The translations under genes and the position numbers were made by a program. Of a stretch of 64,000 bases of DNA, positions 22,212 to 33,467 are shown in pieces. Source of the DNA: Macrotrachela quadricornifera (lineage: Eukaryota > Rotifera > Eurotatoria > Philodinida > Philodinidae); the NCBI GenBank assembly GCA_022393335.1, contig JAJEKB010021345.1, forward strand, positions 843,277-907,276, given 5' to 3'. Below the pieces are notes generated by a model. The model ran no database searches. It saw nothing but the letters and a program-made list of their open reading frames with translations, and was not told the DNA's origin. Numbering within the stretch: position 1 is the stretch's first letter; every line of letters starts with the position of its first letter.

Positions 22212-25010
22212 ACTATGTATCAATTTTAATAAATATAGTAAATTAGATTAAGTTATTTTTCAAAATAATTGTTTCAATAATGGAGAAAAATTCTTTTTTA
22301 AATTTATAAATACAATATGTAAATAATATACGCACAAATCTATAAATTGTGTCTAACAATGTCAATGAAAGTTTAATGTGACTTTGCTTGTTTGATTAAA
22401 CGATGAGACATTCAATACTAATACTTATAAAAAGATACTTATCAATAACAATAGTAAAATCGTAAACATGAATCCTTACGAATTATTTTTTTTATTAATT
22501 TTGCAAGTATGATTAGTTTCTTGTTTCGAGATGTATAAGGTTTCATAACAACCGATAAAAATTTTTAATTTTTATTACTTTCAGATATATACATAACATT
22601 CAATACGATATTTTTTTTCCATTAGATTCTATTTGAAGTCTAAGAAAAATTCATATAAACTTCATATAAGTACTTTGTTTTTCATCGATTTTTACAAATA
22701 AACAGATATATGTATGTAGAACGAGCTAAAACCATGTTTTTATGAAACAAATAAAAAAACTCATCTGTAAAAGAAAGAGAAAGATTATCTTTAGTATTAT
22801 TTCTGAAAATTTCTAAAATGAATTAAACGTTGTAATTATTTTTTTTATTTTCAAAATACATACAAGACTTGCTCAAGTGACGAATAAGTGCGCAAAAAAT
22901 CCGTTTTTGATATGTCATATTTTTGAACATAAAAACAGCTTATTTGAAATTGAAATTTCATGTGCAAAACTGAACAGTTAATCTCCTCCATTCATTAACT
23001 GATCAAATTCATCATGTTTTTGCTTAATATAAAAGAATTCAAGAAAAGGGACAAAAAGATACATGACGATGTTATTTGTAAATTGTGATGACTATGTAAA
23101 ATTTCATTTATGTCATAGGGAAATATAGGCACACCAAATGGCTCGCAATTAGTCATTGTCATATGAAGATGGTATAGATATTTTCGTTTTTGGGAAATTT
23201 CAATCGAAATTATATCATATAAAAGATGTTAAATATAAATTCTCACATAATATAAACAAATTCATGGTATAAAATGTCTCATTAGTGACTTACAAACGAA
23301 AGAGAAGGTAGAAAGCATTTTTTTGAGCTAATTTTAGATAATGTAAGCTCTTTTTTTCCTTTCGATTTTATTTTTATTGTGCACAAAACGAATATATGAA
23401 TTTTCTCTGCTAGAAATAATATGTCACATAGGCAAACAAATAATATATGAAACACGATGAAGTTACCTACATTGTAAATGATGAAATTTCTTAATTACAA
23501 GATATTTTTTAGATCAGATATTTGTCGTATTACTTTTGTTTATCAATGAATATAAAACAAACATATGATTTAACACTAATAAGTTAGAATATTTCGACAT
23601 TTTGTTGAATTAAAAGTAGAATAGCATCCAACTTTATATGAATTAGTTACTGATTACTCAGTACGAATTAAAAGAGTTATATCAAACATTTGTTGACATA
23701 ATTCAGCATGAGGGTGATTTAAGAAGTTCAAGAAAATCCAAATGACTCTTCATACACTTCTTCAAAACATATTTCTTTAATTAATCTGTATTTATTATGA
23801 GTCGAGATTCACATGTAGAAAATAATAATTATGAATAATCTCAATAGATTGGTTATAGAAATAGTTTTGATAAATTAATTAAAGTTACAAAAATCCATCA
23901 TATTACCTTGGTCCAATCGTTCCCTGATTCATTCCTAATTTTATTTGAATGCGCCTATTATAGTGGCATCATGTAGAGGATAATTACTAATCATTACACC
24001 GCCATATCTCTGTCTTTCTCTTATGCTCGTTGATCTTTTATATTCCATCGATATACATCTCCTATATACGTTTGGTTTCATTATTTCCTTCACTACGTGC
24101 TCTTATCTCTTGTCCATTAAGAACTATACGACTGATCTTCATCGTGTATATAATATTCGTTTTTTCTCTAATAATTGATTAACAATCATGGTTAAATTTA
24201 TATATAGCAAGTGTTCGAAGCCTGTGTTGAATTTCGAAAGGATATCAATACATAAAAAAAGAAGGAAAAACAAGATAATAAACGAATATTGATGTCGAGA
24301 TTAGCGTTGTTCGAGTTTTCTTTCAATATGTTCAAAAGATTTAACAATTAGTCATCCTACATCTGCTATAAGTTATGGCAAAGCTGCTAAAACAAAGCTG
24401 GTCACGAAATAGAATAATCAATATAGCAGTAGCTTCAATATAATCTTGTCTCTCTTAACAACATAAGCTCTTGACTGATAGACAATTAGGAGCAAGTTAA
24501 GAGTGACTAAAAACCGAGAAAGGAACGAAACAGAAATAATTCACAATGAGATCAATAGGGAATGAATTGGTTATAAACTTCCTGATCCATGTAGTAGATA
24601 ATCAATTCCATGTATTAATCATATTTGTTAATTATTCTAATCAAATTATATTCATTAAATATTATGGTCAAGCATGAAATATTCTTAATCGATTTCTTGA
24701 GAATATTTAAAAAATTTTTCAAAGTGGTCATATTTATATCTGGATTAATTTTAATTTTATTTAAAATAAAAGTACTTAAAATATATTATTGACAAAAAAA
24801 TTTTCTCATTTTCAAGAAGTACAGTATCGAATAGAATACAAAAAAATTTTAAGAAAAATTTCGTATTCATTCAATTAAAATATTGCGTTTAGAATAGTTG
24901 TTGTCATATATTCAATAGACTTGATGATTAATATTACATAAAGAAAAACAAAATTCATATTATTTTTTATAATTGAATATGAAGATTTAATTTCTTATGA
25001 TAAATTTGCA
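22212..25010. other. 2.8 kb intergenic, no gene seen
   Basis: AT-rich throughout. No protein fragment, RNA gene or clear repeat is recognisable. It separates two divergently ended transcription units: the plus-strand mucin-like gene and the minus-strand gene that ends at 25,011. Confidence 0.45.
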
Positions 25011-28000
25011 CTAAATAGATGAGGATAATTTTTCCCATAAAGTTCGAAGTAAAACTTGTGCACGTTGAAAATCATTGATAGGATCAATTTTATCTGATAT
25101 ATGAGGATTATCAAGAGATACAATAATAAGATGTTTATGCCATGTTTTATCTTGATCTTTTAAGAAAAATTCTTCAATTTTTTGACGAAATATATTACCT
25201 TGTTGTAATGGATCAAAACTACCAAAATGAAAATGAGAAAGCATATTTTCATATTGATTTTGTAAACCATGTAAAGCTGCAGGAATTTCCATAGGAAAAT
25301 AAAAACTCTAATTAAATAAAAATACATTAAATATTAATTCAAATAAAATAAATTAATTATTAACTTTATGTTCAATTAAATTTGTTAATTTATATACAGT
25401 TAATGGACTATATGATCTTTGAAAAATACCACCGACAGTTACTATTAAATTGTGATTAGTGAAGTTTTTATCTCTAGAAATAATAAATTTATTATCTTAT
25501 TTTTCTAAATATAAATTACGTTGATTTCCAAATTGATAATTTTAATCCAATTTCTTTTTGTTCATTTTCATTTAATGATAATCCACAAGATATAAGTCTA
25601 TTTGTATTTTTAATTGTCCATGGAATAATAAAAACCCATTTTGGAATAAATATTGATGGATTATTATATAAATTAATTAAATTTTCTTTTTGAAGTTGTC
25701 TATCAATTAATTCAACTCTTAATTGATGATCTTCAAATAAATAATTAAAAAAAAAAATATTTTTTTTTTATTATTTTTATTAATATTACCTAATAGAGGT
25801 ATAAGTAATTTTGCATAATTAAAATAGAATGCAGCTGCACAACCTGCACCAATACTTGTACATTGCTTTAAAAGAATATTTTTCGATCTTATATATATAT
25901 AATTAAATCAAAATTCTTACTATTGATGATTTTTCTAAAAAATAATTTGTATCTTGAAAATTATCTGTATAATTTTTTAATAAAATATTCATATCTATAA
26001 TTAATATAAAAATAAAAAAAAAACGAAATAGTTTTTAAATAAGAAAATTTTTCTTACTATTTAAATAATAAATTATTTCTTGAATATCATTATCATTTAA
26101 ATATATAGATCGTAAATTAAAATCAAAAGTAAGATAAGGTACAGAACGAATAAATCGACAAGGAAAATATCGAATAGCATCATTAATTAAAATAAAAATA
26201 TCTCTTAAAACACCATACTAAAATTAATAATTAAATAAATATATTTCAAAAGAAAAAAATATATATATATATATTACTTTATTTATTTTATATTGTATAG
26301 CATTAATTATTAAACGATTTATTTTATCATGTCTTTTTCCAGTACAAATAAAAATAATTTGTTTTTGTGTTTCAATAAAATCAAGATTATTTTCAACATA
26401 TTCAATTATATAACCTTTTATTTCAAGTTTTTCTCTAATATTTCTAGAATAGAAATTTTTTTTTCAAAGGAAAATTTTATTTATTTATTTTACTTAATAA
26501 ATATCATAATTAATTGATTTTCTTTTGCTTTATCAGTATAAAATAATAGAATATGATGAGTTTGATCATATGAAAGAATTTTTGTTTCAATCTAAATATT
26601 AAAAACAATTGAAAATTTTTATTTTATTTTATAAAAATATTTTTTTTTATTACAGAGAATAAAGGTATATTATTATCTAATATTTGATAGGATTGATCAA
26701 TATTTTCTTTAATTTGATACCATAATGGTTTAAAATCAGCATCTATAATTAATAAGAAATAAATAATTATTTAATAAATAATAAAATAAAGATTTTATAC
26801 AATCAAAATTTTTATCATCATTATATTCAATTAATTTAATTGATTCAAATAAGTTATTAACTTGAATAAGTCTGTTAAGCATATTACAAAAACGTAAATA
26901 TTCATCATGTTTTTGAGTTTTTGATATTTGACCAGATTTTTCTAATTGATCAAGTATTGATAATATATATGGATATTCTGCACTAAATAAATACTATAAC
27001 TAAATATATATCAAATTCTTTTTTTTATTAGAATTTCTTTTTATTACTCGAATAATTTCGTTATTATTGTTTATTTCATCAACATAGTAATATGTTCTAC
27101 GAAGATAACGATTATAATGATGCATTGGACGTGATCGAAGTACCTCACTTGTATATTAAAATAATAAAAAGATTATTTTTTAAATAAAACTTACCCATTT
27201 GCATAAGCTAATTTTATTCTATCATGAATATTTGGATCAATAATTGTTCCTTTAAGTATAATCTCATCAGATTCACTTGGTCCATCGATATCAGATGGAC
27301 CGAAGTTACATGAAGAAGACATTATTATATAATAAACAGGTACAACGAATAATTTATCAATTTTTCTACCGTCTTTAGTAAAATTATTATTTGGGTCACT
27401 TATATATAGATCATAACAATCTTTTGTCGTTTTTTTCATTGTACTTACACCTAAAAGAAGGTAAACATATTCAAAATAAATATGATTATATTATGGATGT
27501 GCGTATATTCAATAGTTGTGTTTTGTATTGCAGTTTTCATTCACTTTATTCACTGTATTTAAAAAACCATATATAATCTCAAAGTGCAGCGTGAAAAGCT
27601 CTTAGATTACACAGGATAGCTTTTATTATAGTTAATTCGTGAATTTTCAGCGCGGGACTCTTGATGTAGATAAGAGCGTGATTGCAGGTGCCGGTTGGAT
27701 ATTCACCTGAACTCACACTCATATCTACGTTTATTATCTCGCCCACGCTAAGACTTTTGCGATGCGATTTTTTATGATGGATGCTCGCATGCGGAACATT
27801 TTGTGCTAAAAATTCTAGTTCATTTTTATAGTAAAACTGTAAGAAAAGTAGTCTTATGAAAATTTTAGAATTTTCCACGCTACATCTTTTGCTTATACAT
27901 TTAATTTATTAAGTGAATGAAAACTGAAATGCAAAACGTGGCCATTCAGTATAACGCACTCGTTATTTCATACATACCAGGATGTCCCTCATTACTACAT

Positions 28001-29319
28001 GGTAAATCAGATATTGGTAAAAACTGACATTTCTTTGTTGAATCATCTCGTTTTACAAATGTATTGATTCTTTGTTCATTCTCTCTTTAAAAAAAATCCT
28101 CTTCATTTTATATTCAAAAAACAAAAAAAAAATTATCTGAATACCTTTGAATAGGTAAATATAATTGATATTCTTCATTCCATCTTCTTACATCATCTTT
28201 TAATTGAATTTCATGTAAAACATTAAGATCAAATTTATCTTGCCATATAAAAATATTTTCAATAGAAAAACCAAAATCCTGAACACCAATTAAAGAATAA
28301 GTAACAATTGTTTGATTATCATCATATAATTGATAATTTGTTGAATCAAATATAAATTCAAGAAGATTTGATTGTATTGATTTAGTATTATTTGATAAAA
28401 TTGTTGAAGGATTTTTTTCCAAAAATATTTCTTCTATTAATGTATTTAATTTAACAAAAATTTTTAATGGAAATAAATCACGCTGAATATTTTTTTTAAA
28501 AATAAATTTAAAAAAAATATTATTAGCTAAATAGATACGAAAATAAAAACAGCATAGAAAATTTCAATTGATTTTCTTACTTGAACTAATTTGTCTATTA
28601 AGATAAGAAAAATAATAATTAAAAACAAGACCACTACTAATACTATCAACATGAAGTAATAACGGATAAAAATTATTTAATTTATTTTCTATAATATTTT
28701 TTGATTTTTTTCCTTGAAGATAATCAAATATTCTTTGACAAGTTATATTTAAATTAGTATCAAATTGAAAAAATATACTATTAATATAACTACGTTTTAA
28801 TAAAGCTTGTTGATAAGGTTCAATATCATTATCTAAACATACAAATACGAATGTATGATTTTCCTAGCAAAAAAAAAATAAATTTTATTTTTAAATAAAA
28901 ATAATTTTTTTTTCAAAAAAATCTACCGGCATTGATTTGAAAGTTTTATTAAAATTAATGACATCATCAATTATTTGACTACAAAAAATTTCTATTGTCC
29001 ATTTACAACCTAAGAAAAAAAAAGAAAAATTTTAATATAAAAACAACAAAAAAAAAAAAAGAAATTTATTTACGTCGATTTTGTCTTAAAGGATAATCTT
29101 GTGAATGTTCAGCAAATCTTTTTATTAATTCATCTCGAAAATCTCTAAATAAAATTATCAAATATATTTAAAAAAAAATATTTAATATTACCTGTTAATT
29201 TTTTTTAATTCATTCGATATATTCGAATTAAGAAAAATTAAATCAATAATACAAATATTAAAATTTTTCCCATTAATTATAGACATACCATAATGAAAAA
29301 TATCATCATTTGATTGCAT
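25011..29319 (-). CDS. Large multi-exon protein, unrecognised
   Basis: Start ATG at 29319. Traced exons are 29192-29319, 29074-29144, 28927-29009, 28581-28863, 28145-28526, 27978-28084, 27195-27450 and 27048-27147, then one ending at 26993. All join in phase across GT-AG introns, mostly about 50-70 bp. Coding continues through further exons to the stop at 25011, roughly a thousand residues in total. Recognisable stretches include MPENHTFVFVCLDNDIEPYQ, SSCNFGPSDIDGPSESDE, EVLRSRPMHHYNRYLRRTYY and, last, HFHFGSFDPLQQGNIFRQ. No signal peptide or convincing membrane helix at the start, so probably intracellular. The intron at 27451-27977 is about ten times the usual size and carries an insertion. 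I do not recognise a family; continuous phase over nine exons argues that it is a working gene. Confidence 0.65.
27575..27898. mobile_element. Short GC-richer insertion in an intron, TIR-like ends
   Basis: The long intron contains a block with visibly higher GC. Ends resemble each other in inverted form: tgcagcgtgaaaa near 27586 and its counterpart tgtagcgtggaaaa (complement of 27875-27888). A 99-codon minus frame lies inside, with no recognised product. Probably a MITE; no target duplication found. Confidence 0.35.
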
Positions 29320-29808
29320 TATTTATCTTTAAGTTAGAAAATAGATCATTATTGATTGATTATAAATAATCTACAAACTATTTTTAGTTATATAAACTAA
29401 CGTACAATAAAATTCTACTTCAGAGAAAAAAAACCCAAAACGTATTTGTATAGTACATAAATACATTACAACATTTTTTTCTCATTTGTTTCTTTTTTTT
29501 ACCTATCGTGACCGAAAAAGAAAAGATGTGTACACTGATGACTATTAGTCATAAGATTTTTATAGAACATTAAAAAAAAAAAGAAGCAAAATGATTAATT
29601 TAACGTTTCTATTTCTTTCCTTTACCTTTCGTAATATGACACAGATAGATTCTTACAAGATAACCTTATTGATTGTAATCGCATCTTAGTTCTTATTTAT
29701 ATAAAATTTTTCAATACGAATTACAATATTTAAAAATATATTCAAATACTCGTCTTTTTACATTAGATTTTGTTTATGAATAAAATATTATTTTTTTGGA
29801 TTAGTTTA
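29320..29808. other. Intergenic between two minus-strand genes
   Basis: About 490 bp, AT-rich. It holds the 5' flank of the large unrecognised gene and the 3' flank of the ankyrin/Mab-21 gene. No further feature seen. Confidence 0.5.
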
Positions 29809-31956
29809 TTATATATTCATACTAAATGCACGTTGTCGAGGAATATTTTTCTGTATAATTGGTTCAATAGCTGTAAATGTATGTCGACGTTTAGATTTTT
29901 GATGAATTTCTTTAACTTTTTGTTTAAATTCTGAAAGAAGTATATGAGAATATTTTATTTCAAATGAACGTAAATTTTTATAATCATCATTATCAATAAC
30001 ATTATAATTTTTAATATAATATGATTGAATTAAACCATTACGTAAATGTTTATGTAAATGTTTTAAAATTCTTAGAACTCTATGAATTAAATTTCCTTTA
30101 ATCCATTGTTCTTTTTGTGGATATTTTATAATTTGATAAAGAAATTCATTTTTTAACATATATGATGTTATTAAATCATCTGATGTATAAGATATTTTAT
30201 TAACTTTACAATTAAATGGATTTGTTTGACGTAAAATTTTTAATGTTAAATAACCATTTATTTGTTCAGGTAATAATTTTTGAAAATAAATTAATTCAGC
30301 ATATGATGTTGATATACGCCAAAGATATGTTTCAGTTAGTTTTGGACTTCGTGCAATAATATTAAATTGAAATTTTTCCAATGGACATGGAATATTTGCT
30401 TTTTTCGGCCAACTATATATTGTTAAACATGGTACAACATCTATTTTAATAGATAAATATGGATATTGAATACCATACCATTCAGCATGTATAGCTGTAC
30501 CACAACGTTTATCACCACTTGTCCATTCAAATTTTAAATGTTGAAATTTAAATGTTATATTTTTACATATAACATGAGCACGTGCTGAAGTTAATAGTTG
30601 ATAAAATTGTTTACGAATTTTTTCAGATGATATACATTGTGTTATTGGTTCAATATAATAAGATAAATTTTTTTGTGCTTCTTCTGTTAATTTAGGATAT
30701 AATCGTCCATAACCAGATGGATCAAAATCATTTTCAATAAATGTACATAAACGTTCAAATTCATTTAAATTAATCATATAATCAAATTCATCTGGTAAAC
30801 CTACACGTGTACGTTCATAAAATGATCCACTACGAATAATATTATTACGAAAAAGTGGATTTAATTTTTCAACATACGATACTAATTCATTAACATATGC
30901 TTCAATTTCATTACACATTAATTCTTCTTCTATTGTATAATTTAAAACATATTTTGATAATAAATTATTTAAATAAAATTTTGTTAATGTTTCATTTATT
31001 TCAGATTTTTCATCTTTTTTTAATAAATAATTTTGATATGTCCATCCAAAAGAATTTGGTTGATGAATATTAACACCTTTTTTAATAAGATATTGAGCAA
31101 ATTTTATTTTTTTATTAAATATAGCTATATGAAGACATGTATTACCAAATACATCTTTTTCATTTAAATTAATTATTTTTTCATTTTTTTTAAGATAATG
31201 AAAAAATATTCGAGCTGATTTCATATTTCCTCGTTTTGCTAAAAAATGTAAATGATTCCAACCATATATATCTGATTGATATAATAAATAATCAATATTT
31301 GTTTTAAGAAATATTCGAATACATCGAACACGATTATATAATAAAGCTGTATGAAGAGGAGAACGTAAATCTTTTTGTGATTGACGTGGATTAGCACCAT
31401 TTTTAAGAAGACATTTAACAATACGATGATGTCCATTACGAGCAGCTACAAAAAGAGGTGTTGCACCACTATTTTTTGCAGAATGTACACAAGCTTTAGA
31501 TGAAATTAAATGATAAACACATTTTACATGACCTTCATAAGATGCTTGATATAAAGCAGTAGTTCCATCATGAGCTTTTTGATTAACATCAGCACCTTCA
31601 TTTAAAAGAATCAATACAATTTCATCATATCCTTCTCGAGCTGCAATCCATAATGGAGATGCTTGATTTAAATCAAGAATATTATGACGAGCACCATGTT
31701 CAAGTAGAATTTGACTAATTTTAATAAAACCTCGTTCACATGCATAATATAATGGAGTTTTTTCAGCATGATCAACAAGATCAATTGGAACACCACTTGC
31801 AATAGCATATTGAACACTATACTCACAATTTTTAAGTACTGCTTCATGTAAATCAGTAAGACTATTTGCACGTCGATATTTTTTCCGACGATCATATACA
31901 TCATTTGAAATATCTTTAGAAATTTTAAAAATGTATTTTAATCGATATGATTTTAA
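29809..31956 (-). CDS. Ankyrin-repeat + Mab-21 (cGAS-like) nucleotidyltransferase; 5' exon not found
   Basis: A single open exon of 716 codons ends at 29809. An AG acceptor at 31957-31958 and no in-frame ATG over the ankyrin part imply a missing upstream exon. N-terminal half: about 6-7 ankyrin repeats (for example TPLYYACERGFIKISQILLE, then SPLWIAAREGYDEIV, TALYQASYEGHVKCV, TPLFVAARNGHHRIVKCLL, TCLHIAIFNKKIKFAQYL). C-terminal half: a Mab-21 domain with GSFYERTRVGLPDEFDYMIN (about 30770-30830), holding the GS motif and ExD pair, and KIDVVPCL (about 30430-30455) with the third acidic residue. Those three acids bind the two metal ions in cGAS and animal cGAS-like receptors, so catalysis looks possible. 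The cGAS zinc thumb is not seen. Likely role (inference): a sensor making a nucleotide second messenger, with ankyrins as the ligand or partner module. Confidence 0.85.
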   Translation of the reverse strand, partial: LKSYRLKYIFKISKDISNDVYDRRKKYRRANSLTDLHEAVLKNCEYSVQYAIASGVPIDLVDHAEKTPLYYACERGFIKISQILLEHGARHNILDLNQASPLWIAAREGYDEIVLILLNEGADVNQKAHDGTTALYQASYEGHVKCVYHLISSKACVHSAKNSGATPLFVAARNGHHRIVKCLLKNGANPRQSQKDLRSPLHTALLYNRVRCIRIFLKTNIDYLLYQSDIYGWNHLHFLAKRGNMKSARIFFHYLKKNEKIINLNEKDVFGNTCLHIAIFNKKIKFAQYLIKKGVNIHQPNSFGWTYQNYLLKKDEKSEINETLTKFYLNNLLSKYVLNYTIEEELMCNEIEAYVNELVSYVEKLNPLFRNNIIRSGSFYERTRVGLPDEFDYMINLNEFERLCTFIENDFDPSGYGRLYPKLTEEAQKNLSYYIEPITQCISSEKIRKQFYQLLTSARAHVICKNITFKFQHLKFEWTSGDKRCGTAIHAEWYGIQYPYLSIKIDVVPCLTIYSWPKKANIPCPLEKFQFNIIARSPKLTETYLWRISTSYAELIYFQKLLPEQINGYLTLKILRQTNPFNCKVNKISYTSDDLITSYMLKNEFLYQIIKYPQKEQWIKGNLIHRVLRILKHLHKHLRNGLIQSYYIKNYNVIDNDDYKNLRSFEIKYSHILLSEFKQKVKEIHQKSKRRHTFTAIEPIIQKNIPRQRAFSMNI

Positions 31957-32392
31957 CTAAATTTTATTCATTTAAAAAAGAAAATTTTTCTAACTTATTT
32001 GCTTATTATGTTATATGAGGAACAGACCTTTAAATTTGATTGTTTTGATTTATTTTTTTCTTTTAGATTGAGAATATATCTAGCAAATACCTATATCATT
32101 CATATGAAATATCTGAAGAATTTTAGATAAAGATAACCTATACATGATATTCTCATTTTTATATTAACGAAATAATTTACATCAAGAATTTAAAGGCTGG
32201 TATTTATTTGAGCAATAATTATAACACTATTTAGCAATAATTTTTGAGCGGTAAAAAAATTAGTTTTGAGTAGTTTTATATCATTAAATGGACAATAAAT
32301 TTTTTTCGGTAAATAATAGCAGTAAAAAGAGAGGACATAGAACAATATTTATATTCAGAATTTGAAATAAAGAAAAAAATGAGAAATAAACT
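31957..32392. other. Region upstream of the ankyrin/Mab-21 exon
   Basis: The missing first exon should lie here on the minus strand or beyond the foldback element. Candidate short starts exist (for example an ATG near 32,150 on minus followed by a GT), but none can be chosen over the others. Confidence 0.35.
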
Positions 32393-32401
32393 ATATCATT
32401 G

Positions 32402-33285
32402 CGTGGCACGACGTTTCCGCGCACGACATTTCCGCGCCGACACTTCCGCGCCGACATTTCCGCGCCGACACTTCCGCGCCNNNNNNNNNNCGCCGACACT
32501 TCCGCGCCGACATTTCCGCGCCGACACTTCCGCGCCGGCATTTCCGCGCCGGCATTTCCGCGCCTACACTTCGGCGCAAATGAATTTTTTTTCTTCTGTT
32601 TATGTTGAGCTAATGCTAGAGGAATCACCTGGATTTCTACAAGAATCATCTGGGATATTACGGAAATCATCTATGATGCTACAGGGATTATCTATGATAC
32701 TGGAGAGATCGCCTAGGATGCTAGAGAATATCACCTGAAATGCTAAAGGATTGCCTGAGCCGCCACTATATGCATCACCCATGACACGAAACACACCCAT
32801 TGGTGATGCTTGTAGAATCTCAGATGACCCCTCCAGCAACTCAGGTGATCCGTCTTGCACCCCACGCGATGCGTCTAGTATCTCGGGCGGTGATTCTAGT
32901 ATCCAGAGCAGTGCCTCTAGTATCTCGGGCAATGTATGCAGCATTCTAGATGATTTTTGCAGCATCTCAGGTGGTTCCTGTAGTGTCCCAAGTGAGCTTA
33001 CCAGCAGTTCAAGTGATCCATCTAGCATCCCAGGTGACGCCTCTAGCATCTCAAATGATTTCTGTAGCAATCCAGGTGATCCTTTTAGCATCTCAGATGA
33101 TCCCATCAATATCATAGGTGACCTCTCTAGTATCCCCGATGATTCCTCCAGCATTAACCCAACATAAACAGAAGAGAAAAAATTCATTTGCGCGGAAGTG
33201 TCGCGCGAGGTTGTGTTGCTGCGAGGAAGTGTCGTGCGCGGAAACATCGGCGCGGAAATGTCGTACGCGGAAATGTCGGTGAACC
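32402..33285. mobile_element. Foldback element with stacked tandem repeats, 9-bp target duplication
   Basis: Ends are inverted (about 37 bp with a few mismatches; both continue into cg(c/t)acgacatttccgcgcc-like sequence). Just outside lies the direct 9-mer atatcattg at 32393-32401 and 33286-33294. Outer zones are arrays of a GC-rich 15-bp unit (ttccgcgccgacact type). Inner zones are 21-bp units (cctctagcatcccaggtgac type), which lie in opposite orientation on either side of about 32,750. Between the two families both sides carry a matching cgcaaatgaa...cttctgtttatgttg block (32,574-32,610 and 33,153-33,190). Drosophila Foldback elements (Mutator-related) also combine tandem-repeat inverted ends with 9-bp duplications. 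The open frames here are repeat artefacts. Confidence 0.75.
32481..32490. other. Assembly gap (10 N)
   Basis: Ten N bases lie inside the left 15-bp repeat array. True array length is therefore unknown, and collapse of the array by the assembler is likely. Confidence 0.98.
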
Positions 33286-33288
33286 ATA

Positions 33289-33467
33289 TCATTGTGCAAA
33301 TAATGCTTTCTTTATTTTACATGGTTGGTTGTATAAATGATCATCTTTAATTGCATACATAGCAACACATTCATTTTTAATATGATATAAAACATGAATA
33401 CTAGCTGAACATTGTTTCCTACATCGTTTCACCTGCTTACATTTGAATGAGTTATGCTCCATATACG
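33289..33467 (-). pseudogene. FLYWCH-like zinc-finger fragment
   Basis: Minus-strand translation gives MEHNSFKCKQVKRCRKQCSA, then SIHVLYHIKNECVAMYAIKD and DHLYNQP. The spacing resembles a FLYWCH finger (C-x5-10-C ... small hydrophobic strands ... D-H-x-(Y/H)-N). A stop falls inside the 9-bp repeat that borders the foldback element. FLYWCH fingers accompany Mutator-like transposases in animals, so this could be transposon debris. No flanking exon found. Confidence 0.3.

Noticed and set aside
32284..33299. Several long open frames with 5-aa and 7-aa periodic repeats on both strands
   Set aside because: They arise from 15-bp and 21-bp tandem arrays inside the foldback element (multiples of three keep all frames open) and include the N gap; no sign of a real gene.
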